Source of the DNA: DASXRA01 sp036502575
Lineage (GTDB): Bacteria; Actinomycetota; Actinomycetes; Mycobacteriales; Jatrophihabitantaceae
Assembly (NCBI GenBank): GCA_036502575.1
Contig: DASXYL010000029.1
Location: forward strand, 124,001 to 188,000
Direction: 5' to 3'
Length of the DNA: 64,000 nucleotides
Every line of letters starts with the position of its first letter. Position 1 is the first letter of the stretch. The translations under genes were made by a program, and so were the position numbers. Positions 16,593-25,152 of the stretch are shown one piece after another. The notes beneath the pieces are model-generated. The model was given only the letters and a program-made list of their open reading frames with translations. It did not search any database and was not told where the DNA came from.

Positions 16593-18379
16593 GCGAGTAC
16601 CTCGGTTTCTGCTCTCTCTTCAAGCTCAAGCCGCTTAGGACGGGGGATGCGAAGCCAGTAGAACCCGTGACCGCTCAGCGTGAGCAGGTACGGAAGTTCA
16701 CCGATCGCCGGGAAGCGGGCGTTGCCCATCAGCTCGATGGGCTCAGAACCTTCCCAGGGCCGCAGATCGAGTTCGACCGGCTGTGCGAACCGGGACAGGT
16801 TGTTCACGCACAGGACGATGTCGTCACCGAACTCGCGGACGAAGCTCAGCACACTCGGGTTACTACCCCCGATGTCGCTGAATGAACCCAGTCCGAATGC
16901 GGGATTGGCTTTGCGCACCTGGATCATCCGTCTTGTCCAGTGCAGCAGCGATGAGGTGTTGCGGGTTTGCGACTCGACGTTCGTGACCTGGAAGCCGTAG
17001 ATCGAGTCCATGTTCACCGGCAGGTAGAGCCGACCTGGGTCGCAGGTCGAGAAGCCGGCATTGCGGTCGGGCGTCCACTGCATGGGGGTGCGGACGCCGT
17101 CGCGGTCACCGAGCCAGATGTTGTCGCCCATCCCGATCTCGTCGCCGTAGTACAGGACCGGGGATCCGGGCAGCGAGAGCAGCAGGGCGGTGAACAACTC
17201 GATCTGGTTGATGTCGTTCTCGAGCAATGGGGCGAGCCGCCGGCGGATGCCGATGTTCGCCTTCATTCGGGGGTCTTTCGCGTACTCGTTCCACATGTAG
17301 TCGCGGTCCTCGTCGCTGACCATCTCGAGGGTGAGCTCGTCGTGGTTGCGCAGGAACACGCCCCATTGGCAGTTATCCGGGATCTCCGGGGTCTGAGCCA
17401 TGATCTCCGAGATCGGGAAGCGCTGCTCGCGGCGAACCGCCATGAAGATGCGGGGCATCACCGGGAAGTGGAACGCCATGTGGCACTCGTCCCCGCCCGT
17501 GGCCGGATCACCGAAGTACTCGACGACGTCACCGGGCCACTGGTTCGCCTCGCAGAGCAACACGCGATCGGGGTAGTCGCGGTCGATCTCCTTGCGCAAC
17601 CGGCGCAGGAACTCGTGGGTCTCGGGCAGGTTCTCGCCGTTCGTGCCGTCGCGGACGAACAGGTAGGGCACGGCGTCCAGACGGAAACCGTCGATGCCGA
17701 TGTCGAGCCAGAACCGCAGCGCGTCGATGATCGCCTGCTGCACGTCCGGCGAGTCGAAGTTCAGGTCGGGTTGGTGGCTGAAGAAGCGGTGCCAGAAGTA
17801 CTGCTTGCGGATCGGATCGAACGTCCAGTTCGACGGCTCGGTGTCGACGAAGATGACCCGCGCGTCCGGGTAGCGGGTGTCGTCGTCCTCCCAGATGTAG
17901 TAGTTGCCGTAGGGGCCTTCGGGGTCGCTGCGCGAGGCCTGGAACCACGGGTGCTGGTCGGACGTGTGGTTCATGACCACATCGATGATCACTCGGATGC
18001 CCCGGCTGTGGGCCGCGTCCAGGAACGCCTTGAAGTCCTCGATCGTCCCGAACTCGGGTAGCACGTCGACGTAGTTGGTCACGTCGTAGCCGCCGTCGCG
18101 AAGGGGCGACGGGTAGAACGGCGGCAACCACAGGCAGTCGACACCGAGCCACTGCAGGTAGTCGAGCTTGTCGATCAGGCCTCGTAGGTCGCCGGTGCCG
18201 TCACCGTTGGAATCGCTGAACCCCCGAACCAGCACCTCGTAGAACACCGCGCGCTTGAACCACTGCGGGTCCGACTCGGCGGCCTGCCAACTGTCGGCGC
18301 TGTCCGGCGCTACAACAGATCCGGCGCTGCTGCCCCCTATGGTCGCCGGAACAGATCGTGCGACGGGCTGGACGGTCAA
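16589..18379 (-). CDS. treS: Trehalose synthase (maltose alpha-D-glucosyltransferase) TreS
   Basis: 596 residues, GH13. Motifs in order: DVVMNHTSDQHPWF, GFRLDAVPYLF (nucleophile D235), LLCEANQWP (acid/base E277) and FLRNHDELTLE (N345-H346-D347). It interconverts trehalose and maltose in the cytosol, feeding Mak. The start is a TTG with a GAGAGAGG about 5 nt upstream; no ATG or GTG gives a full N-terminus. The first 35 residues are a Ser/Ala-rich extension. It is the first gene of the overlapping treS-mak-glgB set and lies 130 bp downstream of glgE on the same strand. Confidence 0.96.
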   Translation of the reverse strand: MTVQPVARSVPATIGGSSAGSVVAPDSADSWQAAESDPQWFKRAVFYEVLVRGFSDSNGDGTGDLRGLIDKLDYLQWLGVDCLWLPPFYPSPLRDGGYDVTNYVDVLPEFGTIEDFKAFLDAAHSRGIRVIIDVVMNHTSDQHPWFQASRSDPEGPYGNYYIWEDDDTRYPDARVIFVDTEPSNWTFDPIRKQYFWHRFFSHQPDLNFDSPDVQQAIIDALRFWLDIGIDGFRLDAVPYLFVRDGTNGENLPETHEFLRRLRKEIDRDYPDRVLLCEANQWPGDVVEYFGDPATGGDECHMAFHFPVMPRIFMAVRREQRFPISEIMAQTPEIPDNCQWGVFLRNHDELTLEMVSDEDRDYMWNEYAKDPRMKANIGIRRRLAPLLENDINQIELFTALLLSLPGSPVLYYGDEIGMGDNIWLGDRDGVRTPMQWTPDRNAGFSTCDPGRLYLPVNMDSIYGFQVTNVESQTRNTSSLLHWTRRMIQVRKANPAFGLGSFSDIGGSNPSVLSFVREFGDDIVLCVNNLSRFAQPVELDLRPWEGSEPIELMGNARFPAIGELPYLLTLSGHGFYWLRIPRPKRLELEERAETEVLA

Positions 18380-18475
18380 CGCTGCCTCTCTCGGTCGTGT
18401 GGTGGCTAGCTGGTGCCCCTACTGGCCACGTTAGTTCCGGGCGCAATACCCGGCTGGACGCTCATCGTGGCGGAT

Positions 18476-18493
18476 CGCATCGTCGTCGATGCG
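18476..18493. terminator. Perfect hairpin between glgE and treS
   Basis: Arms CGCATCG and CGATGCG pair perfectly around TCGT. The hairpin lies 17 bp after the glgE stop on the minus strand and about 95 bp before the treS start. A second weaker stem (CCGGG/CCCGG) lies at 18438-18454. It probably terminates or attenuates transcription between glgE and treS, allowing different expression of the two halves of the pathway. Confidence 0.45.
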
Positions 18494-18509
18494 GTACGAC
18501 GCGCGACCA

Positions 18510-20510
18510 TCACCAGTGATCGGTGTGGACCGCGAAGATGTGCGCCGGCTGGTTGTGCGGGTCGAGGCGCACGTAGTTGTACTGTCCCCAACGGTATTCG
18601 GTGCCGGTGAGCAGGTCGCGGGCGGTGAACTCGTCGGCCCAGTCGACGCCCAGCTCGGGCAGGTTGAGCGCCGTCCAGCCTTCGCGGACGTTGTGCGGGT
18701 CGGTCGTGCACAACACGAGCACGGTGTCGCCGGTGGCCGGATCGCGCTTGCTGAACGCCATGATCGCGTCGTTGTCGATGTAGTGGATGTGCAGGTTGCG
18801 CAACCAGTGCAGGGCATTGTGTTCGCGGCGGATCGTGTTGAGCGTCGTCAGCAGCTGCGCCAACGAGCGTCCGTCCGCGATGGCACCGGCGTAGTCGCGC
18901 GGGCGCAGCTGGTACTTTTCGGAGTCGAGATACTCCTCGCTCCCGGGCCGCATCGGCAGATGCTCGTAGAGCTCGTAGCCGGAGTAGACGCCCCAGCTCG
19001 GCGACAGCATCGACGCCAGCACCGCCCGGATCTTGAACGCCGCGGGGCCGCCGTGTTGCAGGTACTCGCTGAGGATGTCCGGGGTATTCACGAAGAAGTT
19101 CGGACGCATGTGGTCGGCGGCCGCGACCAGTTCGGTGGCGTACTGCTGCAGCTCGTCCTTGCCGTTGCGCCAGGTGAAGTACGTATAGCTCTGGCTGAAG
19201 CCGACTTCGCCCAGCGCGTGCATCATCGCCGGCAGGGTGAACGCCTCGGCCAGGAAGATCACGTCCGGGTGCTTCTTCCGCACTGCGCTGATCAGCCAGT
19301 GCCAGAAGTCCAGCGGCTTGGTATGCGGGTTGTCGACCCGGAAGATCTTCACCCCGGCGTCGATCCAGACCTGCAGCACGCGCAGGCATTCCGCGTAGAG
19401 GCCGTCAGGGTCGTTGTCGAAGTTGAGCGGGTAGATGTCCTGGTACTTCTTCGGCGGGTTCTCGGCGTAGGCGATCGTGCCGTCGGGCTTGGTGGTGAAC
19501 CATTCGGGATGCGCCGACACCCAGGGATGATCCGGGGCACATTGCAGCGCGTAGTCCAGCGCCACCTCCATCCCCAGCTGGCGCGCGCGCTTCACCAGCG
19601 CCTTGAGATCGGCCATGGTGCCCAGCTGCGGATGGATGGCGTCGTGGCCACCGTCCCGCGAGCCGATAGCCCACGGCGAGCCGACGTCCCAGGACGCGGC
19701 GACCAGGGTGTTGTTCGGCCCCTTGCGGTTCACCTCGCCGATGGGGTGGATGGGCGGCAGGTAGACGACGTCGAAGCCCAGGCCGGCCACGTAGTCGAGG
19801 TGCTCGGTGGCGTCCTTCAGGGTGCCGGACCGGGCCGGACGGGCCGGAGCCTGCGGGTCGTTGGCCAGTTGCGCGCCGATCGAGCGGGGGAAGAACTCGT
19901 ACCACGAGCCGTACAACGCGCGCGGCCGATCGACCCAGATCGGATAGCGCGGCGACTTGGTCACCAGCTCGCGTATCGGGTTCGCGGTGGCCAGCTCCTG
20001 CAGGTACGCGTCGAGCGCCGGCCCGACCCGGTGCGCGACGTCGAGGGTCTTGTCCCGCAGCGACTTGGCGGCGGCGACGGCGCGGGGCCGCTCGGGCTTG
20101 GGCAGCGTCTTCGCGAGCTGGTCGAACACCCGCGCGCCGAGCTCGAGGTCGTTGGCGAGATCCTCCGAACCCTGGCCGGCCTCGATCTTGACGGTGACGT
20201 TATGCCTCCACGTCGCCATCGGGTCGCTCCACGCCTCGACGACGTAGGTCCACGCCCCCGGTTGATCGAGCACGATCGTGGCCTGCCACTCGTCGGTGCC
20301 GATCGCGCCCGGGGTCATCCGCACGAACGGGATGCGCGCACCGCCCGGCCCCCGCAAGGCCACATTGGCCGCTACCGCGTCGTGGCCCTCACGGAACACG
20401 ACGGCGGACACGGGGGTGTGCTCACCGACCACCGCCTTCGCGGGCAGCGTGCCACCGGCGACGACTGGGCTGACCGAGGTGAGACCGAGACGTCCAACCA
20501 CATGGGTCAC
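18510..20510 (-). CDS. glgE: Alpha-1,4-glucan:maltose-1-phosphate maltosyltransferase GlgE
   Basis: 666 residues, GH13_3. An N-terminal domain (about 1-100) and an inserted helical region precede the barrel. Catalytic residues align with Streptomyces GlgE: FRVDNPHTKP (nucleophile D393), LAEAFTLP (acid/base E422) and FFVNTPDIL (D478). The enzyme transfers maltosyl units from maltose 1-phosphate to growing alpha-1,4 glucan in the cytosol. The start is GTG at 20510, with another GTG three codons in. It lies 38 bp after an M28 peptidase gene, an unusual upstream partner. Confidence 0.97.
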   Translation of the reverse strand: MTHVVGRLGLTSVSPVVAGGTLPAKAVVGEHTPVSAVVFREGHDAVAANVALRGPGGARIPFVRMTPGAIGTDEWQATIVLDQPGAWTYVVEAWSDPMATWRHNVTVKIEAGQGSEDLANDLELGARVFDQLAKTLPKPERPRAVAAAKSLRDKTLDVAHRVGPALDAYLQELATANPIRELVTKSPRYPIWVDRPRALYGSWYEFFPRSIGAQLANDPQAPARPARSGTLKDATEHLDYVAGLGFDVVYLPPIHPIGEVNRKGPNNTLVAASWDVGSPWAIGSRDGGHDAIHPQLGTMADLKALVKRARQLGMEVALDYALQCAPDHPWVSAHPEWFTTKPDGTIAYAENPPKKYQDIYPLNFDNDPDGLYAECLRVLQVWIDAGVKIFRVDNPHTKPLDFWHWLISAVRKKHPDVIFLAEAFTLPAMMHALGEVGFSQSYTYFTWRNGKDELQQYATELVAAADHMRPNFFVNTPDILSEYLQHGGPAAFKIRAVLASMLSPSWGVYSGYELYEHLPMRPGSEEYLDSEKYQLRPRDYAGAIADGRSLAQLLTTLNTIRREHNALHWLRNLHIHYIDNDAIMAFSKRDPATGDTVLVLCTTDPHNVREGWTALNLPELGVDWADEFTARDLLTGTEYRWGQYNYVRLDPHNQPAHIFAVHTDHW

Positions 20511-20548
20511 GTTACCCAGGTATGGGACCGCCCGAAACGGTCACACGC

Positions 20549-21985
20549 TCACGTCACGGGCCGCGGAAACCCGACCGGGCTGCGGTGACCGTCGTGATCG
20601 ACGGCTCGGACGCCGAACTGCACGTTGTCCTTGGACAGGTCGATCGTCACCGACGTGACGTCGCCGACCGGGATCACGTGCGTCCAGTCCGGGGCGGTCG
20701 TCTCGCGCCACACGACCTCGTACCCGGCCAGATCGGCATCGGTGCCGTGCTGCCACAGCAACGTGCTCTGGTTCGTCAGCTGGGTGGTGTCGATGCCGAC
20801 CCCCTTCGGGGTGCCCGGCCCCTGCGCGAGCGACCACAGCGCGGCGCCGTTCACCCGCGCGACGCGGGCGATGTAGGCGAAGTCGCAGAACTCGATCAGA
20901 TCGCCGAACTGCACGCCGTTCTCGACGCGGGTGTCCTGGTGCTCGTGGGCGAAGTTCTCGCGGGGCTCGGTGAACCGCCCGGCCGGATAGCCCTGCTGCA
21001 GGAACGAGATGTGGTCGCTGCCGCGCAGGTAACGGTCGCGCCGCCAGATCACGCGAACAGTCATGTCCGTCTCGTTGTTCTGCGCCACATCCTGGACGAA
21101 GCGAGCCAGCTGCCTCGACGGGCCGTCGTTCTCGCCGCCGACGGACTGGCGGGTCGCAGTCTGGGCCGGTGTCTCGGAGGTCGGCACGCCCTCGACGAAC
21201 AGCCGCAGCGTGTGCGGGTCGGGCGCGCTGCCGTCGCGGGCGTTGCCGGTGCCCACGATGTCGTTGCTGAACATGCCCTGGATGTCGGTGCCGGCCGCCT
21301 TGAGCTGCGCGGCCATGAACGCCGAGCCGAACAGCCCCTGCTCCTCGCCGGCCACGGCCGCGAAGACGATCGTCGCCTCGGTGGAGCGGGTCGCGAAGAG
21401 CCGGGCCAGCTCCAACACGGAGGCCACCCCGGACGCGTCGTCGTCCGCGCCGGGAGCGTCGCTGGTGAAGTTCATGACGTCGGTGACCCGCGAGTCGTAA
21501 TGCCCGGTCACGACGTAGACGCGGCTCGGATCGGTCGTGCCGCGCAACGTGGCGATCACGTTGGTGATGACGGTCGGGACCGGGATCCGTGGCCCTGGGG
21601 GCTGAACGAACGACTGCTGCTCGACCGTCATCCGCCCGCCCGACGTGGCGGCGACGGCCTGGAACTGGTCGAACAGCCAGTCGCGGGCAGCGCCGATGCC
21701 GCGGATCGGATCGTCCTGCGAGGAGAGCGTGTGCCGGGTGCCGAAGCTCGCCAGCTGGCGAATCGTGGCTTCGATGCGGTGCCGGTCGATCTCGCGCAGC
21801 AGCTGCCGAAGGGCCCGGTCGGGGCGCTGTGGATGTGGACTCTCGCCGGGGCCACCGATGGTGGGCGTCGACGCAGAGGCCGGGGTGGCGGCCACCAGAG
21901 GTACGGCGGCGGCGCTGACGGCGGCGGCGGACAGGAACGTCCGTCGCGACGGGCTGATGCGGCCACGATCAGGGTGAGTGGTCAT
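20549..21985 (-). CDS. Tat-exported M28-family metallopeptidase
   Basis: 478 residues from the ATG at 21985. The signal peptide has the twin-arginine motif SPSRRTFLS and a long Ala-rich core. The co-catalytic zinc site of M28 aminopeptidases is complete: GHYDSR (H162), GADDDASG (D182), AGEEQGLFG (E214-E215), SNDIVG (D242) and GSDHISF (H325). Residues about 400-478 form a beta-rich, fibronectin-III-like tail. It is a secreted or cell-surface aminopeptidase candidate. It is transcribed toward glgE with 38 bp between them, but I see no metabolic link. Confidence 0.9.
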   Translation of the reverse strand: MTTHPDRGRISPSRRTFLSAAAVSAAAVPLVAATPASASTPTIGGPGESPHPQRPDRALRQLLREIDRHRIEATIRQLASFGTRHTLSSQDDPIRGIGAARDWLFDQFQAVAATSGGRMTVEQQSFVQPPGPRIPVPTVITNVIATLRGTTDPSRVYVVTGHYDSRVTDVMNFTSDAPGADDDASGVASVLELARLFATRSTEATIVFAAVAGEEQGLFGSAFMAAQLKAAGTDIQGMFSNDIVGTGNARDGSAPDPHTLRLFVEGVPTSETPAQTATRQSVGGENDGPSRQLARFVQDVAQNNETDMTVRVIWRRDRYLRGSDHISFLQQGYPAGRFTEPRENFAHEHQDTRVENGVQFGDLIEFCDFAYIARVARVNGAALWSLAQGPGTPKGVGIDTTQLTNQSTLLWQHGTDADLAGYEVVWRETTAPDWTHVIPVGDVTSVTIDLSKDNVQFGVRAVDHDGHRSPVGFPRPVT

Positions 21986-22040
21986 GCCGCATATCGTCGG
22001 CGCCGGTACCCGATACCCGCAATGTCCAAAGTGGACGGTA

Positions 22041-22152
22041 GCGATGAGCGCTCGCGCGAAGAGCCCGCCGGCCGCGACGCGGACGCGCCGAAGGCGCGTT
22101 CGGATCCGTGATTGCCCCCGAAGCGAAGCGAGTGGGGCGAGCACGGATCCGA
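22041..22152. repeat. Composite repeat/palindrome element upstream of the M28 gene
   Basis: Three parts adjoin. A 24-bp segment at 22041-22064 recurs with one mismatch at 52857-52880. A hairpin follows with 7-bp arms (ACGCGCC / GGCGCGT, GAA loop, 22083-22099). Then a long inverted repeat has perfect 10-bp outer arms CGGATCCGTG / CACGGATCCG (22101-22110, 22142-22151) and inner GCCCC / GGGGC arms. It lies between the globin stop and the M28 start, both on minus. It may be a REP-like dispersed element that also acts as the globin terminator. Confidence 0.6.
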
Positions 22153-22167
22153 CTCCGGCGGATGAGG

Positions 22168-22599
22168 TCAGCCGCCGGACCACTGCCACTTCGGCACTTC
22201 GCGCAGCGGATGCAGCTGCTCGTCGGTCTCGGCGTGCGAGTTCTGCGTGGCGACCTGAGTGCCGAACTCGACGTGTGTGCGCAGCGCCTCGCGAAACGGC
22301 GCGTCGTCGGGCAGCCCGGCGGTGTCGGCCGCGGCGAGGTAGAGCTCGACGAAGCGAGCGCGCTGCGCTTCGGTGATCGCCAGTCCGCGATGGACGTCGA
22401 TGAGATGCCTGAAGCCCAGGGTTTCGGTGAATGTGTCCGGTCCGCCGAACGACTCGGCCTCGAATGCGGTCAGGTGCGCCACGTGCTCGGGGCTTCCCGC
22501 GCCGAACAGCGGCTGCAGGATCGGATCGGCCAGGACGCTGCTGTAGAAGACATCGACGAACCGATACACGGCCGCCTCGCCGCCCGCGTGCTCCAGCAT
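22168..22599 (-). CDS. Truncated hemoglobin, probably group II (trHbO-like)
   Basis: 143 residues from the ATG at 22599 (GGAG three bases upstream; a GTG three codons earlier is possible). The 2-over-2 globin pattern is visible: a short A/B helix segment with VYRFVDVFYSSVLADPIL, a PLFG turn, then HLTAFEAESFGGP typical of group II, and LIDVHRGLAIT where H70 is the likely haem-proximal His. Such proteins bind O2 and NO in the cytosol and are linked to oxidative or nitrosative stress and terminal-oxidase support. It is a single gene flanked by the palindromic element and the CGNR gene. Confidence 0.88.
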   Translation of the reverse strand: MLEHAGGEAAVYRFVDVFYSSVLADPILQPLFGAGSPEHVAHLTAFEAESFGGPDTFTETLGFRHLIDVHRGLAITEAQRARFVELYLAAADTAGLPDDAPFREALRTHVEFGTQVATQNSHAETDEQLHPLREVPKWQWSGG

Positions 22600-22735
22600 C
22601 GACTCCACGATTACATAATTACAGCGGGCGCGGAGACCTGGCAAGGGCCGCGCCGCGCCGGCGGCGGTTCAGCCCCCAGTTGTCCGCGCTTCGCGACGTC
22701 AGAGCATCGCGAAGCGCGGACAACTCGCCGGCGGT

Positions 22736-23308
22736 TCAGCTTGCTACCCGGGCACGGTGCGCGGCGGCCTTGACCCGGTTCTGGCAGGCGGTCGAGCAGA
22801 ACCGGCGAGTGCCGTTACGGGAGACGTCGACGTAGACGCGGTCGCACTCGGGAGCCGAGCAGACGCCCAGCCGATCGGCGTAGTCGCTGCCCAGGACGGT
22901 CGCGAGTGCGATCGTCGACGGGCCGGCCACGCCGTCGGCGAAGTCGTCGTCGCGGCCGTGGAAGTGCAGATGCCAGGGCTCGCCGTCGTGGCGGTGGAGG
23001 TAGGGGGTGGGCCGCAGATCGTCGAGCAGGGCGTTGACAGCCTGGGCGGCGGCGTCGAAGTCGCCCCGGCCGGCGTCCTCGAAGACGACGCGCAGTCGCT
23101 GCGCCCGCCCCGCGAGCTTGTCGGCCTGCGCCGCGTCGATGTGCTGCCCCGGGGGCACCGTCGCGCGGATCGCCTCGATCAGTGCGGCGCCCTGCGGACG
23201 CGAGTACGGCCGGCCGCGCCGAAGGCCGGGCGTCGTCGCGTTGACCAGATCCGCCGTTCGGGTGACGACCGCATCCTGATGACTGTTGAAGTTCACTTGA
23301 CCAGTCAC
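22736..23308 (-). CDS. CGNR zinc-finger protein (ABATE domain, putative transcriptional regulator)
   Basis: 190 residues with a GTG start. The N-terminal two thirds is the ABATE (stress-induced) domain seen in this family, with DLVNATTPG. The C-terminal zinc finger has CSAPECDRVYVDVSRNGTRR and then FCSTACQNRVKAAAHR: four Cys and a CQNR in place of the canonical CGNR. Such proteins are abundant in actinomycetes and are treated as DNA-binding regulators. The gene is divergent from a methyltransferase with 62 bp between starts, so it may control that gene or the reductase after it. Confidence 0.88.
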   Translation of the reverse strand: MTGQVNFNSHQDAVVTRTADLVNATTPGLRRGRPYSRPQGAALIEAIRATVPPGQHIDAAQADKLAGRAQRLRVVFEDAGRGDFDAAAQAVNALLDDLRPTPYLHRHDGEPWHLHFHGRDDDFADGVAGPSTIALATVLGSDYADRLGVCSAPECDRVYVDVSRNGTRRFCSTACQNRVKAAAHRARVAS

Positions 23309-23370
23309 GCCTTCCTGGGCTAGCGTCCGTACCTGTCAAAGCTGCTTACGACAGTAACGGAGGAACTGAG

Positions 23371-24129
23371 ATGCCGACAGTTCAAGAAGCCCGGCACTGG
23401 CTGGATCGCTGGGACCGCCAGCAGGAGATCTACCTGACCGACCGCGAGGAGCGCTTCGCCGTCATCGCCGATGTCGTCGAGGCGACGTGCGGGCCGCAGC
23501 CGCTGATCGTCGACCTCGGGGTGGGCCCGGGCTCGCTCGCGGTGCGCCTGCTGGACCGGCTGCCCGGGGCGCAGGTGGTCGGCATCGACGCCGATCCGCT
23601 GCTGCTCGGGCTGGCCCGAACCGCGTACGGCGATCGGGCCGGGCTGCGCCTGGTCGACCACGACCTGCGCCTGCCGGGCTGGGTCGACGCGCTGCGCCTG
23701 GATCGCGCACCGGACGCCTTCGTCAGCACGACCGCGCTGCACTGGCTCACTGGCTCAGAGCTCGCGTCCGTCTACGCGGCCTGCGGGGCCACGGTGCGGC
23801 CCGGCGGCGTCCTGGTCAACGGCGATCACCTGCACGAGAGCGCCGACCGGCCGCGGCTAGACGACCTGACCCGCACGGTGCGACGGCAGCGCGCGGTGCG
23901 GGTCGGTTCGGCCGGCGAGGAGGACTGGGATGCGTGGTGGGACGCCGTCCGCGAGGCGCCGGAACTCTCCGAGCTCACCGCGATGCGTGGCCCCAAGGGC
24001 GTCGACCATCAGGTGGACGACCTGCCCACCGTCGACGACCACCTACACGCCCTGCGCGGCGCCGGCTTCGCCGAGGCCGGCACCGTCTGGCAGCACGGCG
24101 ACGACCGGGTCGTCGTGGCTGTGCGCTGA
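23371..24129 (+). CDS. Class I SAM-dependent methyltransferase
   Basis: 252 residues. The ATG is preceded by a strong GGAGG at 7 nt. Motif I is LIVDLGVGPGSLAVRL and motif II VVGIDADPLLLGLAR, then STTALHWLTGSEL and RPGGVLVNGD (motifs IV-VI) as in methyltransferases of the UbiE/Trans-aconitate type. The substrate cannot be read. It begins opposite a CGNR regulator and is followed after 36 bp by a RibD-C-type reductase, suggesting a short operon. Confidence 0.88.
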   Translation: MPTVQEARHWLDRWDRQQEIYLTDREERFAVIADVVEATCGPQPLIVDLGVGPGSLAVRLLDRLPGAQVVGIDADPLLLGLARTAYGDRAGLRLVDHDLRLPGWVDALRLDRAPDAFVSTTALHWLTGSELASVYAACGATVRPGGVLVNGDHLHESADRPRLDDLTRTVRRQRAVRVGSAGEEDWDAWWDAVREAPELSELTAMRGPKGVDHQVDDLPTVDDHLHALRGAGFAEAGTVWQHGDDRVVVAVR

Positions 24130-24165
24130 TCAGCGACCTCACCAACGACATCAGGAGGCAAGGCA

Positions 24166-24777
24166 ATGACTGAGACTGCCCGCAATGCCGAGGGGCGCAC
24201 CGTCCTCGGCAACATCTCGCTGTCCCTGGACGGCCGGGTGTCGGGCCGGGGCGGCGACTACGACATGGGCTGGATCGTGCCGCACGCCGTGACCGACGCA
24301 TCGCGCGCGCACATGACCCGCGTGACGAGTCCGGCCACCACGGCCTTGCTGGGGCGCAAGAACTACCAGGGTTTCGGCGGCTTCTGGCCGGCCGTCGCGG
24401 ATGATGCGAACGCGCATCCGGACGACCGAGCGTTCTCGCGCTGGCTGAACGACGTGGAGAAGGTCGTATTCTCCACGACGCTCACCGAGACGGAGTGGCA
24501 CAACTCGCGGGTCACCAAGGCGGATCCCGCCTCCGTCGTGAAGGAGCTGCGGCAGCAGGACGGCGGCGACATCATCGTTCTGGCGAGCGCCAGCGTCATC
24601 CGCAACCTGCTCGCGGCCGGCGAGCTGGATCGCCTGAGCATCACGCTGTGTCCGGAGATCGTCCGCGGCGGCGCCTACTTCTGGGACGGCGTCGACACCG
24701 CGTCGTCCTGGTCACTCACTGACAGCACCGCCACGGAGAGCGGCGCGATCTGCCTGCTCTACGACCGCAAGCACTGA
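24166..24777 (+). CDS. Dihydrofolate reductase-fold protein (RibD C-terminal domain type)
   Basis: 203 residues with the order expected of DHFR/RibD-C proteins: a first strand NISLSLDGRVSG, LLGRKNYQGFGGFWP matching the NADPH-binding GRxTY region, and ASASVIRNLLAAGELDRLSI near the C-terminal half, where GGxxL-xxLL-xxxLVDEL is the family signature. It is probably an NADPH-dependent reductase of unknown substrate; such proteins are common and rarely take part in folate or riboflavin synthesis. The start has AGGAGGCAAGGCA upstream. It follows the methyltransferase closely on the same strand. Confidence 0.85.
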   Translation: MTETARNAEGRTVLGNISLSLDGRVSGRGGDYDMGWIVPHAVTDASRAHMTRVTSPATTALLGRKNYQGFGGFWPAVADDANAHPDDRAFSRWLNDVEKVVFSTTLTETEWHNSRVTKADPASVVKELRQQDGGDIIVLASASVIRNLLAAGELDRLSITLCPEIVRGGAYFWDGVDTASSWSLTDSTATESGAICLLYDRKH

Positions 24778-24832
24778 TCGGTCACGAAGCAGGGCGGTCT
24801 GACGGCTACGCGGCCTGGACGGCGAGCGAACC

Positions 24833-25003
24833 TCAGGCGGCTTGGTCGGGCTCCTGCTGGCTGGCGCGCAGGGTGCGGAGGTCACGTTCGTACTCGTCGG
24901 CGACGGCGTCGATCAGGTCGTCGCGGCCGCGGTGCACCAGCCAGTTGGTGTGCGCCACGTAGTAGTCGTTCAAGGCCCGAAGTTCGTCGTGGTCAGCAGT
25001 CAT
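24833..25003 (-). CDS. Small hypothetical protein
   Basis: 56 residues from the ATG at 25003 (an ATG two codons earlier has the purine-rich GAGAG too close). The sequence is helical and charged: LRALNDYYVAHTNWLVHRG, then DLIDAVADEYERDLRTLRAS. No membrane segment or known motif. The codon pattern has strong third-position GC, as in real genes here. It sits between the RibD-C-type reductase and glgP. Function unknown. Confidence 0.5.
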   Translation of the reverse strand: MTADHDELRALNDYYVAHTNWLVHRGRDDLIDAVADEYERDLRTLRASQQEPDQAA

Positions 25004-25097
25004 GATCATTGCTCTCGGCCGGGATTCGCGTACACCCTCGAGAGTCCGTGACCGCGGTGTACGGACTGTTTCCGAAGCGTGGCGTCGAGGCAAAACT

Positions 25098-25134
25098 GTA
25101 AGCACTTACGGGCCGATGTCTGCAGGTAACCTGC
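25098..25134. promoter_or_regulatory. Two palindromes upstream of glgP
   Basis: GTAAGCACTTAC (25098-25109, 5-bp arms) and GCAGGTAACCTGC (25122-25134, 6-bp arms around one base) lie 19 to 55 bp before the glgP GTG. Such spacing suits operators for one or two dimeric repressors overlapping the promoter. No regulator is identified; base composition makes short palindromes fairly likely by chance. Confidence 0.35.
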
Positions 25135-25152
25135 ACCCGTTACCCTGCCGCC

